Below the pieces are notes generated by a model. It was given only the letters and a program-made list of their open reading frames with translations. It ran no database searches and was not told the DNA's origin. Shown in pieces: positions 1 to 27,166 of a DNA stretch of 64,000 bases (its first letter is position 1; each line of letters begins with the position of its first letter). The DNA is from Lucifuga dentata (Eukaryota; Chordata; Actinopteri; Ophidiiformes; Bythitidae): NCBI GenBank assembly GCA_014773175.1, contig VXCM01000244.1, positions 224,248-288,247 of the forward strand, given 5' to 3'. Position numbers and translations under genes: made by a program.

Positions 1-403
1 CTAAACCACTAGGGGGCTTGTGTGGGGAAGTTAAGCATGCTGTACACTGTATGCAGCGATATCAAGAAAAGGGAAGAAATAAAGAACATTCAGACATTCA
101 GCAATGATTCAGAGCAACGATTTATGAGGCACATTTCAGAGGCGGGTTTGAGTGAGTGGTCTTTCTTTTGTGACCTGACTTAACACAAACCCAGGTTTCA
201 TAAAATACATGAATGCCACTTTCAACTGATTTGGCTCCACAGTGGCGTCACAGCAAGACCACTGGACCAGTGCGTTTCAGATTCAAGAGCACTCTCAACT
301 AAGTCACTAATAATAACAATAAAAATAATAATAAGGCAAATTTTGTTTAAATTTGTTGAATCATGTTGTGTCTTAGGCCAAATCCAGCAGCCGCAATTAA
401 GTA

Positions 404-406
<3 letters not shown>

Positions 407-434
<28 letters not shown>
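407..434. repeat. TTTC microsatellite running into poly-T gap
   Basis: About six TTTC units run into a poly-T tract with a single N at 450. The homopolymer length around the N is not reliable. Confidence 0.8.
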
Positions 435-1422
435 TTTTTTTTTTTTTTANTTTTTTTTTTTTTTTTTAAAACAAATTATTATTAGACATTTTATGGACAT
501 ATAAAAATGTGACAAGAAATGTATAAATGTATGTCCATAAAATGATACTCAATAAGTAACAGAATATTTGAAATAAAAGAGAAGCACATAGAGATAATCA
601 CAGCAAAGGCTACTGTCTTGGACAAAACAGTGATACAAAAATAACACAGATACAAGAAAAGATGTTGGCTAAAAATGAGTTTTCCTCACAAAAACAAGGC
701 TATACAATACTGGAGTTTGGCTGCTGTAACGACGGGGCAGACTGAGCTGGGTTGGGCAGAGAGGAGATCTCAGCCTGCCTGCAAGTTTACCTTTAATAAT
801 AGATGTGTCAAATGATTTATTTATTCACCCCTCCACCACCCCCTACTCCTTTCCTTTCCTCTGTCTGCCTGATCTGGTTTCTACTGCTGTAAAAGAGGGC
901 AGCTTGGCCAAAGGGAGCACACGGCCAAATAGAGATTCATTTTAAAGCATGAATGCTTAAAGTAAAACTGAGGAGACAATATTTCTAAATCCAGTCAGAA
1001 GGGCAGAAAGTAGGCCTGTAGGCATCGTGTTGCGAACAAAGACAACTGCACGCCCCAATTTTAACCTGAAGTGAGACTGTCTCTTCCTCACTTGTCATCG
1101 TGGGTAGCAGGTGGTTGCAGTGGCACTGGTGTGAAAACGAAGGGGAGTGGCTTGAGCGGGAGGGAGGGGGTTGTCGCTTTGTGGACATCATAGTCTCAAT
1201 GTGAGGATGAAGCATGAGGAGCAGACTGAGCTCTATTCAAAATTTCAGCGCCACCATGTTTGTATCTATCATGTAAAACTATAGATCTCAATTGCGTAGA
1301 TCAGCTCAGGAGTGAGCAGCCACTTTGCATGTGCTCAAATAAGACTTCAGAATATTTCTTTTCCATTCTAGAAAAATACCATTTAAATATAATTTCCACA
1401 ATGTTATGATGCTACTGTCTCA

Positions 1423-1553
1423 CTCCTCTCTTATTGATTCTAGGCTGGCTAGCCGCTCACAGGGAACATGAAAGCTGGCGGAAGTGGNCTCCTCTCTTAT
1501 TGATTCTAGGCTGGCTAGCCGCTCACAGGGAACATGAAAGCTGGCGGAAGTGG
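1423..1553. repeat. Assembly duplication around N at 1488
   Basis: The 65 bases at 1423-1487 are repeated exactly at 1489-1553 with one N between them. This is the pattern expected of two contig ends that overlap but were not merged. The true sequence probably has one copy. An open frame of 78 codons across the N is therefore artificial. Confidence 0.85.
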
Positions 1554-2804
1554 GTTACTCAGTTGAGTTCAGAATCCAGGAGGAGGATGCTGGGGTATTA
1601 TCTGCTGTTAAAACGGACAGCTGCTGCTTTGCAGAGAAAACAGAATTCCACTGCCTCAGCACAAATGTGAACAAGCCTTTATATTTTTTGTGTCCCACAA
1701 AGAAAAAGCCTTTAGGTAAACTGTTTTTCTCTACTTCTTGCCAGGTGTTATTGAATTAGTTTTCAATAGTTATAGATTGCGCCTGAAGGTGGTTGTGGGC
1801 TTTTCAGTGCTTCCCATCAGTTCTATTACCACTTAAAACTCTCTCAGTAACAGCAAGAATGCCTGCAGTGGAGAAGCTGCAGGAAGCTGTAGTGAGGAAT
1901 TCAGGGCAGACTGCTATTACACTCGGGAGTGGAGAGCTGAGGTTCAAGAACAATGGAAGGGTCTTCTTATTGATGTAATGAAGGCAAGGAATCAAAAGTG
2001 TACTGTTGGGAAAATGATGCCTTGGAGTGGTTTCTATCTGTTTAAAACAAATGGACATATATGAAATGTTCGTAAGAGTTTTAAAATTTCAAAGCAAAAT
2101 GTTGCCACTGGTCTGATACTGGTTTGTGGGTGGTACAACAGAAATAAAAATTAATTTGGATTCTTCAGTTGTTGTACTTTGAAAAACAGGGCCATTAAAC
2201 AGCAATAACAAGCCAGCAGTTACTCCCAAACCATTGGCAGATTCACTTTAGCTCTACTCCAAGCCCATCTCTTGGTTCCACTCTAGATTTAAAATAGCAT
2301 AAATCATATATGTAGAGCAAGTCTGTAGTTTCACATTCTTGGCTAGGAAGGATTTCAGAACAGTTTAAAAGACTGTGTTATTCACTATGATAATGATGTT
2401 ATCAAGCAGTTTCCAAAACTGCACCTTTTGTTAAAATGAGGCAGCTGGAATGATTTCAAGTCTCCAGTGACACAGATTTTACTTTCTGGTATCAAACTTT
2501 ATCCTACAGAGAACAATGCACACTGACTCTCACGTACTATCATCAGTTATTAAAAAGGCAGCAAGAAAAATGTGGTTTATATTGCTTAACAGAAAAAAAA
2601 AAATGCTTAAGGTGGACTTAAAATTAGTTCCAGGAAGTTCCTACTGTGTATCTGAAGTCTTAAAAACGTTGATGATTTCTTAAAACCAAGCGCCTCTCCA
2701 ATATCATCAAGACATAGCAAGTCCAGTTGCCTTTGACTGATTACTAATTCATGTTCCTGATTGGTAAAACCTGTTCAGACACAGAGCGGTGGATTGTCCC
2801 ATTG

Positions 2805-15851
<13,047 letters not shown>

Positions 15852-18800
15852 TCACAGGCCTTGTCTCCAAGTGGGAACAGCTCTGCAACAACAGAAGATT
15901 TCGGTTGTTACACAAACTTTTGCATTATTATTATAATTATTATTATTTATTATTATTATTTTGCTTATGCTATCTATAAAAACCATGTGGCCCATTTTCC
16001 CCCCAAAATGTGTATACAAAGGTGGACAAATTAACAGAAACTTTAATGTAAAACAATCCAAAGGCACAAACACAAAGCAATAAATAATAGATAGTTTACC
16101 ATTTTTAAGCGATTCAGCATACGTCCTTTGATAAGTTAAATGACTTAATGCCTTAATGGGCCTTCTCTTAATTGTTACACTGTTTTATTGTGGTTATTTA
16201 ATTCTGTTCTTTTGTTGCTTTGTCTGCTTGGATTTTATCTTTTGTGTCTAAATGTGTGATCTGTGCAGCACCTTGTAACTTTTATTTTAGAAATGTGCTA
16301 TATAAATAAAGTTATTATTATTATTAATAATCATAGTACAGAGTACAGTAGAGGTAATCAGACCTGTGAAACATTTGTAGTACAGGTCCTCCTCCTGAAG
16401 GTCCAACATGTTTCAGTCTCTCCTCCCATCCTTTTGTGGGACGCGTCAGCCTTGAGGAATCTCTGCTGACGTGGCCCTCCACCTGCATGAGGGACCAGCC
16501 TTATCCCACTGAAACCTTGTATTATTGATATTTAATTCAAGAAATAACATTAACTAAAAACTTTTTTTTTCTTGTCATACAAGCAGTATTTGCATGCAGT
16601 ACATTCAAATTGTACTGAACACTGGAATAAATGCGTGGCTGAAGATTCCCAGTCACTTAGGTTATAAAAATCCAGGTCATATAATACCAGTATGTACTAA
16701 GTGAAAGGTATTTGGACAGCTGTTTTTAATCCTGATGACAATTTGCCATCCAGAGTACTTAATTCTGTTGAAATATCTTGAGATGTGCAGCTGACCTGTT
16801 CCCTGTTCAGCACTCACCTTCTCCTTCAACTTTGCAGCAACTCTCTTCTCTCTCTCCTCTTCCTGATGCTCCCTTAGCTGTTTCTCCTGAACCTTTACCA
16901 CCACCTTGTGAAGATCCTACAAAAGACACACCCTAGGTTTGTGTTGTACACATTACTGAAATATTTCCTTTTGTCTGCTGACATTTGTCTTTTTCTAATT
17001 TGGAGATTTCAACACCTTTAAAACTCATTTCAACAACGTCTGTATGATTTAAAATTAAATATATATATATATATATTTGGGATGATCGGCATTGTGTATA
17101 TCAATCTTTTGTTATGAAGAACAAGAAAAAAACTAACTCTTAACTTTAGCTCACTGTTTTAATTTGTGTTGTACTGGGGGTTTAAGTGAACTGATGGTGA
17201 AGACATTATAAACTGCATAAAGACAGACTCAATACCCTATCCTGAAAACGTTTGATGCCCTTTGCCGCCTCCCTCCTCCTCTCATCCATCTCTCTCTGTT
17301 CCTCATCTCTCCTCCTCCTCTCCTCCTCCTCCTTCTCCTCTGTCCTCAGTCGCAGCTGCTCCTCAACAGTCAGCTTCACCTCCAGCTGGCGACGACGCTC
17401 TTCCTGATACACAGAAATCATTTTGTTTTGTAAATACAATGTATTATTTTTGTGATTTTCATGCTAAATAAACTGTATGGTACAGTATATACACACACAC
17501 ACACACAGGTTAATACATAGACAAACAAGTGCTGTTTCTGATGATGGGACTTCTTTTAAAAATATCCTCAACTATGGTAAAATGAGTTTACACACAAGCA
17601 AATACCTTTGCTTGTCTCCTCTTATAGATCTCCTCGGCTAATCTCTGCTCCTCTTCCTGCTCCTCTCTCCTTCTCTTCTCTTCCCTCCATTCCTCTAGTC
17701 GCTGTTTTGCTTCCCTCCTTTCCTCCTCAGTCCTAGCACACAAGACAGTGCAACATATGAAAACTACAGTTGGATTCTATTCTGTTCTATTACTGACTTC
17801 TATTCTGTTACTGACTCACTTGTGTTGTTGAACTTGGCTCTTGGCCTCCTCCTCTCTCCTTTTTGCTTCCTCTGCACCCTCCTGGCTCTGTATTCTGGTC
17901 TGGCGTTGCTGCTGTCTGCAAGCTTTCCACCGCTGAATAGCCTGATGATAAAGACAGATGGTAAAATTTTTCCTCATTTTCATCTTCACATGCCAGTCCT
18001 CATAAAGCTCACAGCACTTGTTTATTGTGTACCAAACAAAGTTCCTACTGAGTTCATAAATATTTTGTTGCAGCTCTCTACCTCTCTCTTCCTGTCCTGT
18101 AGGTCAATCAACTCCTGATGCCACTCCTCATGCTGCTGTATCTCCTCCAGAGTTTTACCAGGCAGGTACAACTTGGCCTCTGTCCTGTAGGCTGCTCGCC
18201 CACTGTGCTTAGTCCAGACCTGTAAATTTAATACAATCAACCAAAGCAGAAAAGAACATTGCAGTTAAGAAACCATTCAACCCTTGGCTGAAATGTCTGA
18301 GTCAGTAAATATCTGTCCTGCTGAAGTATCCACATGCAAAACAGTTAACTGAGTATTGTATTTAGGTTCCTTTTTTTTTGCCTTTTGTTTGGGTTTGTGA
18401 ACAGAATAGTATATGAAAGGATAAAGTAATCTCCCTTCTCAAAAACAATTGGTGTCTCCACCTCCTCTGATCAGAATTGAAGTGAAACAGAGTGTAATCT
18501 TAAATTCAGAAATAGTCTGCACTATATTTAATCCAGGTGTGGGAATGTGTTTAACTCCATTTAGTATAGTTGCTCATGAAATTTAATTTATGTAGCAGGT
18601 GGAATTATTATTGTGTTATATCAGTTTGGTGAAGAGTGGAAAATATTATGAGCATGTACACTTCATTTTTGTCATTTTTAAAAGCATTTTAATATTAATA
18701 GGTGTCACATGTCAGCTTCTCCCTTGTAGCTTTAAATAGATTTGAAAAGCACTTCATGAGAAATTACATCAGGTTATTATTTTTTTATATTAGACTGCAT

Positions 18801-21800
18801 GCATATGTAATTTTTGCTAGGTGGAAGATCACAACCCCATAAATACCCTTTTCACAGAGTCAGGCCAAAGTTCTAGATTAATGACAGAATACTGTATGAC
18901 AGGTTAGTATTCACGTCTTGTTAGCATTAAATGCTGTTACCTTGAGGAAGGCTTGGTGATCATATTGGTCCCAGCCACCATAAGGGCCTCCAGTCTTCTG
19001 TAGGAAAGACTCCAGGGCTCTGACCTCTGCAGGGAGGTCTCTGCTCAGGTTCAGGCATTTGAACTTTCAGAAAAGAAAATGATTTGTCAGCCAGAGACTG
19101 AAGTGCTGCATGGTGATCGGTATTTTCCTGTTAACTCTTAATCTCATGTCTCCATCTTCTTTTTAATAGTACAAATGATAATAGATGGAGAAAATAGAGA
19201 AAAGGATGAAGAAAAGGCAGAAAGACCTTAACAGTGGCAGCTGAAGGGACTCTGGGGTCTGATTTGACAGCAATGCTCCAGTTTTCAATCTTCTTCTCAT
19301 AGGCATTAATCTCTTGTCTGCATGTCTTCTCCTCCTTCAAAAGCTCCTCAAAGCTGAGAGAAGAGGAGAAACGGAAAGGAAAGCTGTTCATAATAACTTT
19401 CATAACAATTTAACTTCATCCCATTATGGAACATTACCATAACTCCATAACCCCTGATCACCTGCTGTTCTTTATAGCCACCTGCTACTTGACTGTACAT
19501 TACATTATACTGTTGTGTAAGACCACTTGGTTCAGTTTACACATATTTTATTTATTGACAAGAAAAAGAGAAACCTCTGTACTAATATTTTGTTATCCAT
19601 GTAAAATGGTTGATTGATAAGGTCTAAACCTGGCACATATGGAACTTGGAGATGGCTGTAATATTTTTCTGGAAGAAATATAGATCCTGAGCTGTTTTTG
19701 TACATCATCGGCATTCATTTGAGTTCACTTACAAGTTCCAGCACCCAGGTCTCAGAGTTCTAACTTTCTGTGCTAAACTCACTCAACACTTTCATGTATA
19801 TGGACAAATTTTTAGAAACACCTAGATTTGCGGCAACATTTCTCATGACTAATTTGGTTTGTCCTTTTACCATAAGCGCTGCTTCTGCTTGAGGTTGTTG
19901 ATTGAGATTTCCACCTCGGACATTATTTCCTTCAGCTTTTCAATTACTGAAACCCAGAGCAGAAATGCAAAACATATTACTGAAATAATCTTGTTGTCAT
20001 AATACTCTCTTGACAATGCCATTTTATTAAACAGTGTGCAAAATTAATAGCATTTGGTATGGCAATATAGCAGAATGGCGCAATTATTAATGACTTAAAA
20101 TGAGACTGAAAGAAGCAGTAATAAAAAATAATAATTTTTAAATGTACTGCGAAAAAACACAACTGCTATTGTGATTTGGTTTCTTTTAACTGGAATTACT
20201 TACACTCAGGAGTTGGCTTCACATCAGTTAGCTGTCTCTGAAACTTCCTCACCCCATTATGAATGTTTGCCAGCTGCTTTTGAAGATTCATCTCTAAAGG
20301 AAGAAAATACTATATGATTTATTAACACTTTTAATAGTACAATGAGTTGTTTTCAATTTACTGTATACAGTATAGTCTTTTGATACTGTATATCTGTGAA
20401 GCAGACACAATTGGTGAACCAATCACATAAAGAGACAAAAGCAAACCTTGGATATTTCTAACACTGTTATAGAATCATTATGTAATGTGGAGTGTGTTGC
20501 AAAGTTCTAATTAATTAGATATTCTAATCAATATGCCTTGCTGATTTCTTAAATTTCAAAGAATTTCCATGGCCCCCAAGTAACATGCCTGAATGTTCTG
20601 AATTAGTTTTGAGTATAAATGGAGAGAGCAATATTGGTTTTTGTTTTCTGGTTTTTTTAAATTTTTCCAGTTAAGTGAGAGCTGCATCCCTTAGTCAAAA
20701 CACAGCATATCTTGTGGCTCCACTACATTAAGCACAACAAGATCGGCTGTCTTATGTTTTGAAAAGTTCACATAAAAACTTGACATTCCTATCCTACATA
20801 GAGCTGATAAAATTTTGCTCATTATAGCTTTGCTGTGTAATTGTTTTGTAGTTGAGCAGTTATCCACTCGAATTAGCAAAATACACCAACATCACCAAAG
20901 AACAAAATGGTCCCAGAAATGCAAGCAGAATTACAAGTAATAGTTTTTATCATAGTGATAAAATGTCAAGAGTAGCTGTCACTCACTCTCAGTGTTTCTT
21001 TCATCCTCAAGCAGTTTCTCATAGTCTCCGAGTTCTGCAGACACATCTGTCCAGCTGTTTGTTCTTTTCTGAACACTCAGCGTCCTCTCTCTCTCTAACT
21101 TCTCAACCCTGCCAGGAGAAAGAAATGCTAAATAAGTGCATTACAAAACAGATCACAGATGAACTGACTTCAGGGCTGCAGTGAGTCTCAATAACAAAGA
21201 AAGAATCTGTGCACAAAAAACATCTGCAATGAAAACCTTTGGAATCACTGTTCAGTTTGATATGTAACACTGGCATCACCATTTGATATATTTCTAGTGC
21301 AGCAAAAATGAGGAGCACTTGAAAATATACATAAGATTTCTATTTTCAACTCAATATAACGTTCAAATTTTCAAGTGTAATATTTAGTCTTTGCAACAGC
21401 CCCACAATAAATATCTTCTACGACTTTGATCATTTTCTTGTTTGTTTAGAATGTTATGTTACTTCAGTCCTGTAGTTTGTGGTGGTGTTGGTTCACATAT
21501 CAATACTATTGCAAGGCATTCCTGTTATTGTCACTGTGTTCTCTTGTGAAGATTTTGAAGAATGTACATCAAATAGGAACACTAATAAGCAGATAAACTC
21601 ACTGCCTCCTGATCCTCTCTGCTTCCTTGACAAACTGTGCAGCTTTCTGTCTGTCACTGCTCACTGATGATGAAGGTGTAGGGAGGTGCTGGACACTGGA
21701 CTCTTCCTGTACCTGCTCAAATTCATTTACACGAAGCAAAACACACAAAAAATTGATGAGTGTAATATGCGTCAACCACTGGAAAAAGGGATTTAATGCC

Positions 21801-22279
21801 TTACAGAGTGTTTGGGGAGATTCTTCCGCTACACCGCGTCCAATAATAGAGCACCACCATTCATAAATATGGCACAAAAACGCCATATGTAACATAATAA
21901 TATATATGTATCCATTTTCGGACAGATGTCAATATTGACAAACTTTACTATATAGGTGTCCATTTTCTGACAGACGTTATTATCGACAACTATTTTACAC
22001 AATAATTACGCAAGTTCAACACCGTAACAACCGTAATAAAAGACAAAACTGTAAGGTGGAGTCTTCTATTGAAACTGGCTGCTGTAACTTAGCTAGCATT
22101 AGCTAGCATTGGCTAACGCTAACTAGCTAGTATTCCAGCGATTCTTATGATATTGTAAGCATGCTAAGTAAATCAGGAATTGTCGTTCAACTAAAATGCG
22201 TTAACTTATAAAGAAATACTGCAAAAATCGATCATCTTGCTACCAGACAATGTATATCACCAGTTGCTAGGGCGGCCAT
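15852..22279 (-). CDS. ccdc112: Coiled-coil domain-containing protein 112 (14 coding exons)
   Basis: Coding exons in transcript order: 22279-22244, 21712-21603, 21108-20987, 20293-20204, 19946-19871, 19353-19227, 19063-18941, 18219-18082, 17941-17820, 17732-17606, 17403-17236, 16916-16818, 16482-16364 and 15882-15852. All are GT-AG and phase-compatible. They total 1488 nt (495 aa), within the range of human isoforms. Family landmarks are QLANIHNGVRKFQRQL, DVKPTPE, GGWDQYDHQAF, LPGKTLEEIQQHEEW, VSRDSSRLTRPTKGWEER and the C-terminal HRAVPTWRQGL. Residues 49-187 and about 275-446 are predicted coiled coils; the second is extremely rich in E, R, K and Q. No enzymatic motif is present. Human CCDC112 has been placed at centriolar satellites and cilia. 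Its start, in AAAATGGCCGCC, overlaps a YY1-like word. The final coding exon is only 31 nt. Confidence 0.95.
16141..16330 (+). mobile_element. LINE 3' tail fragment
   Basis: A second copy of the fish LINE tail occurs here. TTTAATTCTG-type AT-rich sequence is followed by CAGCACCTTGTAAC, then AATGTGCTATATAAATAAAG and a short ATT repeat. No coding part remains. It sits in the last intron of ccdc112, 34 bp from the penultimate exon, on the opposite strand. Confidence 0.65.
22087..22131. promoter_or_regulatory. GCTAGC/GCTAAC word cluster at 5' end of ccdc112
   Basis: TTAGCTAGCATTAGCTAGC is followed by ATTGGCTAACGCTAACTAGC in 45 bp, the densest such cluster in the window. It lies 113-157 bp into ccdc112 intron 1. 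Tandem ATTAGCTAGC units suggest local expansion. Confidence 0.45.
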
Positions 22280-22539
22280 TTTCACTCCAAGTGTAAACAA
22301 AACCAACTTTATTAAAAAAAAAAAAAAAAAAAAAGACTGTTAACTTGCATTATCCGCAGTTACTATTTCAGGCCGGCAGATGGCGATGTTTCTGTATTAG
22401 ACTGAAGAGCATAATGAGACTAACGAGATCTACTATACAGCAGTTCAGACTGAAACGAACAAGCTTATAATTAAACAGACAAATACATAAATAAATAAAT
22501 GCTGCTTTACTCCTACCTGCACTTGAATCCCAACTGTCC

Positions 22540-22625
22540 AAGGCCATGCTGACACTGTTGCCTCACTGCAAGAAGGTCATAGGTTCAAAGCCCCATACCA
22601 GCTCTGATCCATTCCATGCAGAAGA
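22540..22625 (+). mobile_element. Fragment of a widespread tRNA-like fish repeat
   Basis: ACACTGTTGCCTCACTGCAA, AGAAGGTCATAGGTTCAAAG and CCCCATACCAGCTCTG resemble the fish repeat phrase about a locus with 'cactgttgcctcacagcaagaaggtcctgggttcaa'. The GGTTCAAAG part looks like a B-box, which suggests a tRNA-derived origin. Only a degraded piece is present. Confidence 0.5.
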
Positions 22626-22753
22626 AAAAGTTCTCCACTTAAGTGTGACGTCAACAAAAAACGCTTGTATTATAAGAACAACACAAACTTTGTCCTGATG
22701 AAAGTATGCACTTTAATGAACAGTCTTCTAGCCAAACCAGTAAAATATGCCCA

Positions 22754-22771
22754 TGCACGCACGCATGCACG

Positions 22772-22818
<47 letters not shown>
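22754..22818. repeat. CA microsatellite with GCAC/GCAT lead-in
   Basis: GCACGCACGCATGCACGC runs into about 21 CA units. Open frames across it on both strands are artefacts. Confidence 0.9.
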
Positions 22819-22820
<2 letters not shown>

Positions 22821-25075
22821 GCACAAAGAAAACAAACAATTTTTGGATGTGTCACCATATGTTAACACCTGCTCAACAGCATGTACGTTAATGTAAATAC
22901 GTTCACATATCTATTATAAAGTGTTACATATGCCACAGTGTGCATTTTCTCTTATTGATTTGAATATGATCTAGAGGAGGCTTTTACTTGGTTTGAGCCA
23001 CTGCCCCTAAAAATGTGTGCAGAACCTGATAAGTACATACACGTAGTTTGTTACAGTCCTAATTTACCTCCATCCTGTGGCTGTGCCACCTGTAGATCTC
23101 GCTACCTCAGATAACTGGCTATGTTGTCTACTGATGCCTTTGTTATTTCTGTGACAGCCTTATGATGGCCAGCAGCTATAATTACTACTAGAACTGGCTA
23201 AGTGACAGAGAAAAAGGGAAGAGAGACAGAGTGAGAGAGTGAGTATAAATAGCGATGTGAATCATTACTGAGTGCAGATATTGGGGATGGTCTCTCATGG
23301 GTGCAGAGGCAGAGTTGTCTTCACAACATAAATAGCAACCATTCTCTTTAATGAAGGGTGATACAATTTCCTGTCTTCACCTTCAGCCTAGGGGCTTACT
23401 TAATTTGATAAAAAGCAGATGAACCTTCAACTGGTTTACATTACAAATTAGGCAAACATGCTGTTCATGGAATTTTCAGATCGTATAGTGTGAGTTGTGG
23501 TGTTTTGGGCATTTGATGCAATCAGCTGCCAGGCTTTACAAAATACGGGAAGATCTTTGTCTTTTTTTTGAAGAAAACACATTAAGCTGGGCCCCCTGTG
23601 TGTGTCACAGAGACCAAATTAAAACTGGACTTGAACCCATTAATTCTTGACTTGTGGAGTGTTATGTGGAATAGCAGAAAGAAAGAAACAAAAAACTAAA
23701 AGAAACTATCCACCTTTAATTAATTAACATTTCACTACTTCAATGCATTTGGTTACATATGTAACACAAGTACTTAATATCTTGGCACTCTATCTAAAGT
23801 AGTAAAGTAAGGACACATAACTTACAATGCTATAATTCTCTCTCAAGTCACATGAGGAGAACAATTTAGGGCACCTGCAGTCCCCTGTGGTGTGAAAAGG
23901 TGAGCTAAGGACCTTATGTTACTGTGTATATGTGATATAGAGGCCCTGTCTGGATAACAGCATCACTTTAATAGCTTCAAGCAAAACAAAGTTGCTGTTG
24001 TAAGTGGTGGAAAACATGATATTTCTAAGAATGTGAGTGCTTATTGAAGTGCTTTATTTGAAAACGGTCTGTACGTGCATAATGTGTCGCCTTTGGATCA
24101 AATCAACTTTTGAACTTAATTATTACTCTGATGTTCACTTATAAGTGACACTGACTGTTGTTAAATCTATCAAGCCTCCAGTAACTCATTTCTTACTTCC
24201 TGGAAACATGGAATGACGCAGCCTGTTTGTTATACTTACATTAACAGATATAATAACCAGTGTTTTGGATATGCTAAAATATCAAAACGCTTATTCTTGG
24301 TACTAAAACGTGTTTGAAATCTACAAATGGTAAATGGGTTTTGTGGGCTCTGCAGAACTTATGCAGTTATGCATATTCTACATACAATGAACCAACTTTT
24401 AGACAATAAAATCTAATGTAAAAACACTCAACAGTCATTTTCGCATTTGCAAATATGAATTTGCTATTTGCATTAACGGTACCCATAGAATGTTTAGGGT
24501 TTAGTAAGTGCCTGCCTGGTGGAGTAAACTTTTCATTTCTGTTTAAAAAAGTGCTGCACTGTGATCTAGATTTAGAATGACAGTAAACTTGAGTATTACT
24601 GTATCTACAATTATGACTAATAGGTATAATTTTAATATTCACAATATGAGCTTAAACCCAGTGCTTTTGTTACAATGGCGGTAGCACAAAGAGATGCTGA
24701 TTACTAATCACTGAGACACTGTACATTAGATTACATTAGTTACCTGTGAAAATGATGAGGCTTTGCTTCAAGTCTCAACTCGGAAACTAAAATTACAGCT
24801 GAAAATTAATTTAACAACTCTGCAAAGCACAGTAATGATAATATAAGAGATTATTTGAGAAGTACCAAGTATGGATTTTTAATTCAAAGCTTGGTTGCAG
24901 AGGATAAATCAGGTCAGATGAAAAGTGACTGGCAGAGAAAATGTTGGTGTCAGAGGGTGGAGGTGGAGGTGGGGATTGAAGCACAGCAGGAATGGCAATT
25001 AGACTGATCACTTTCCCCCCGCCTTCCCGCAATAGCTCAAAGAATTCACAGCTATAAACACATGCAGACACATAC

Positions 25076-25078
<3 letters not shown>

Positions 25079-25107
<29 letters not shown>

Positions 25108-25108
25108 T
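25079..25108. repeat. CA microsatellite
   Basis: About 15 CA units, flanked by imperfect ACACAT words. Confidence 0.9.
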
Positions 25109-25447
25109 AGCAAACATATAAACACATATGCACACACACATGTCTGAATGTATGTACCCACACTCGCTACATTGCTGTCTGAGTCCAACATGTGCAGGAC
25201 ACAATCAGATCATATACCATATTAAATTACAGAACTAGTCAGGAGTCAATTTACATGTTTTTCTGTGCATGTGTGTGTGTATGTCTATTTGAGTATGCAC
25301 TTGTCTCTGTGCATGTTGTTTATAAATGTCTACGTTTGTCAGTCTACCCTTTAAAGGGAGGCATGCTGACTAACAACATTCTCCCCTAGCAACATACTAC
25401 CAGCGTAATGGAAAGGGTTACGCACTTAAATATACTGCACCACGCAG

Positions 25448-25448
<1 letters not shown>

Positions 25449-25491
<43 letters not shown>
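25449..25491. repeat. CA microsatellite
   Basis: About 21 uninterrupted CA units. Confidence 0.9.
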
Positions 25492-25492
<1 letters not shown>

Positions 25493-25825
25493 GACAGATG
25501 TCATAAGTAAGCATCTCTAATTCAGAGAACTGGCAGGAGAGAAGCAAAGAGTTCCAACAGAGGAAATCTTGAAGCGTAGTCATGAATGCAAAACTGACTT
25601 CTCTGTTACACCAGCCAGTTTTCACAGCATTTCCAAATATTACATACAAAGAAAACATCAAAGCTTCAATTTAGCTGATATCTAATTTAAGAAGACAAAG
25701 ACAAGAATAACATAAATGGGTCATCCTTCATGTCAGAAATTTGTGTCTGTTCAAACTCTGAGTAAAGAGATCCTTCTTATAATATAATGTTCTGCTGTCA
25801 CGGGATACACCCACCCCCACATGCA

Positions 25826-25850
25826 CACACACACACACACACACACACAG
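25826..25850. repeat. CA microsatellite
   Basis: About 12 CA units. Confidence 0.85.
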
Positions 25851-26866
25851 CAGGAAAAAAGGATATGAACTGTGGGCAGTGACAGAATGAAACTTCCTCT
25901 GCCATCATGCTCCACGTGAGCTTTTATTCACTTAGAGCTTTTTGGAAAATCAATACACAACAGCACAGCTGCTGCTCATAATGAGAAGATGTCAGAACAT
26001 TTATATATGATTTGCTAAGTCAGCTTGAGGTCAGTGAAGATGAGTATGTATAACAGGATATTCTGGTGTGACAAGTACTTCTTTATGAGGCTTGAGGATC
26101 TGATGGTGTCCAGTAAGGTGTGAAGGCAGCGGTTATTACTGCGCTCCTGGGAAGGAAACACTCCAATAAACAGCAGTGTTTTCAGAGGCTTAGACTTCAT
26201 TTACCTTAAATGATCTTAGGCTGTGTTGAGAATCCCACATAATTCCTTCTCAGGGCTTTTCTCGCAGTGCATTGATCTTATTATCAAGCAGTGTCTGTTT
26301 TATTTTGCAAGCAGACCACAGAAAGGCTGTTTTTTTCATGTTTATGAGACAGAGGGGAACATCAATTTTTAATATTTTCAATATTTACACAGGCAAAATG
26401 AGACAAGGACAATGACTCAGAATTACTGTGTGGATCAAAGTATTTACATTTAGACATGCCATAATATATGCTATATATATTTTAATTGAAAATACTGTTC
26501 ATTTTGTGATACATTGACATATTCCTGCACTGTACGTCTCTGCAAACCCCACCTCTGAGTTTTGTGTAGAGGGTGGAGAACTGCAGCTGACCTGATTTAC
26601 TCCACAGGTGGCAATGAGATGATTTCTGGTGAGAGAGATACGTGAACATAAATTGAAGGCTGTCAGATTATTTCAGGAGCTTCTTCCCTGTGGCTTAAAA
26701 TCAGACACACTCATGATCCATTTTTTAGTTCAGTTTTACAGTAACATCAGCAGAAGCTCAGAAAACTGTCAGCTCTCCCAGCATGCATTGCAATCAATAC
26801 AATAATATGTAAAGTATCTTTGGCATCCCTAAAACTTATTGAAAACGTGGTGGTAAATGCAGCCTG

Positions 26867-26972
26867 TGTGTGTGTGTGTGTGTGTGCGTTCAAATTTGCA
26901 TGATGGAGAGAGAGAGAGAGAGAGAGAGAGATNTGTGTGTGTGTGTGTGTGTGCGTTCAAATTTGCATGATG

Positions 26973-26999
<27 letters not shown>
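26867..26999. repeat. GT + GA compound microsatellite duplicated around N at 26933
   Basis: A GT run, the unique phrase GCGTTCAAATTTGCATGATGG and a GA run occur twice with one N between. The second copy is very probably an unmerged contig end, so the locus should carry one GT and one GA array. Confidence 0.8.
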
Positions 27000-27004
<5 letters not shown>

Positions 27005-27070
27005 GAAGGTTACATAGATGACCTGTGCGTTGAGAGAGGAGTTGATTTCAGATATGCCACTCAAAGTTTA

Positions 27071-27073
<3 letters not shown>

Positions 27074-27121
<48 letters not shown>

Positions 27122-27128
27122 CTGATCN

Positions 27129-27166
<38 letters not shown>

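Larger units (their letters stand above)
1..2804. other. 3' flank / probable 3' UTR of pggt1b; no gene seen
   Basis: This stretch lies downstream of the minus-strand pggt1b stop codon. It holds a TTTC tract and a poly-T gap near 407-475, and an assembly duplication at 1423-1553. The small open frames have no recognisable family and no splice context. Part of it is likely 3' UTR. A minus-strand AATAAA-type signal can be read near 816, but I cannot tell which signal is used. Confidence 0.5.

Noticed and set aside
1434..1670. Open frame containing a repeated 19-residue unit
   Set aside because: The repeat is the assembly duplication around N at 1488.
22545..22600. tRNA gene near GGTTCAAAG
   Set aside because: There is only a B-box-like word inside a degraded dispersed repeat. 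No cloverleaf arms or A-box could be found.
24811..25191. 126-codon minus-strand open frame with Val-Cys repeats
   Set aside because: It is created by a CA microsatellite; the rest shows no protein-like pattern.
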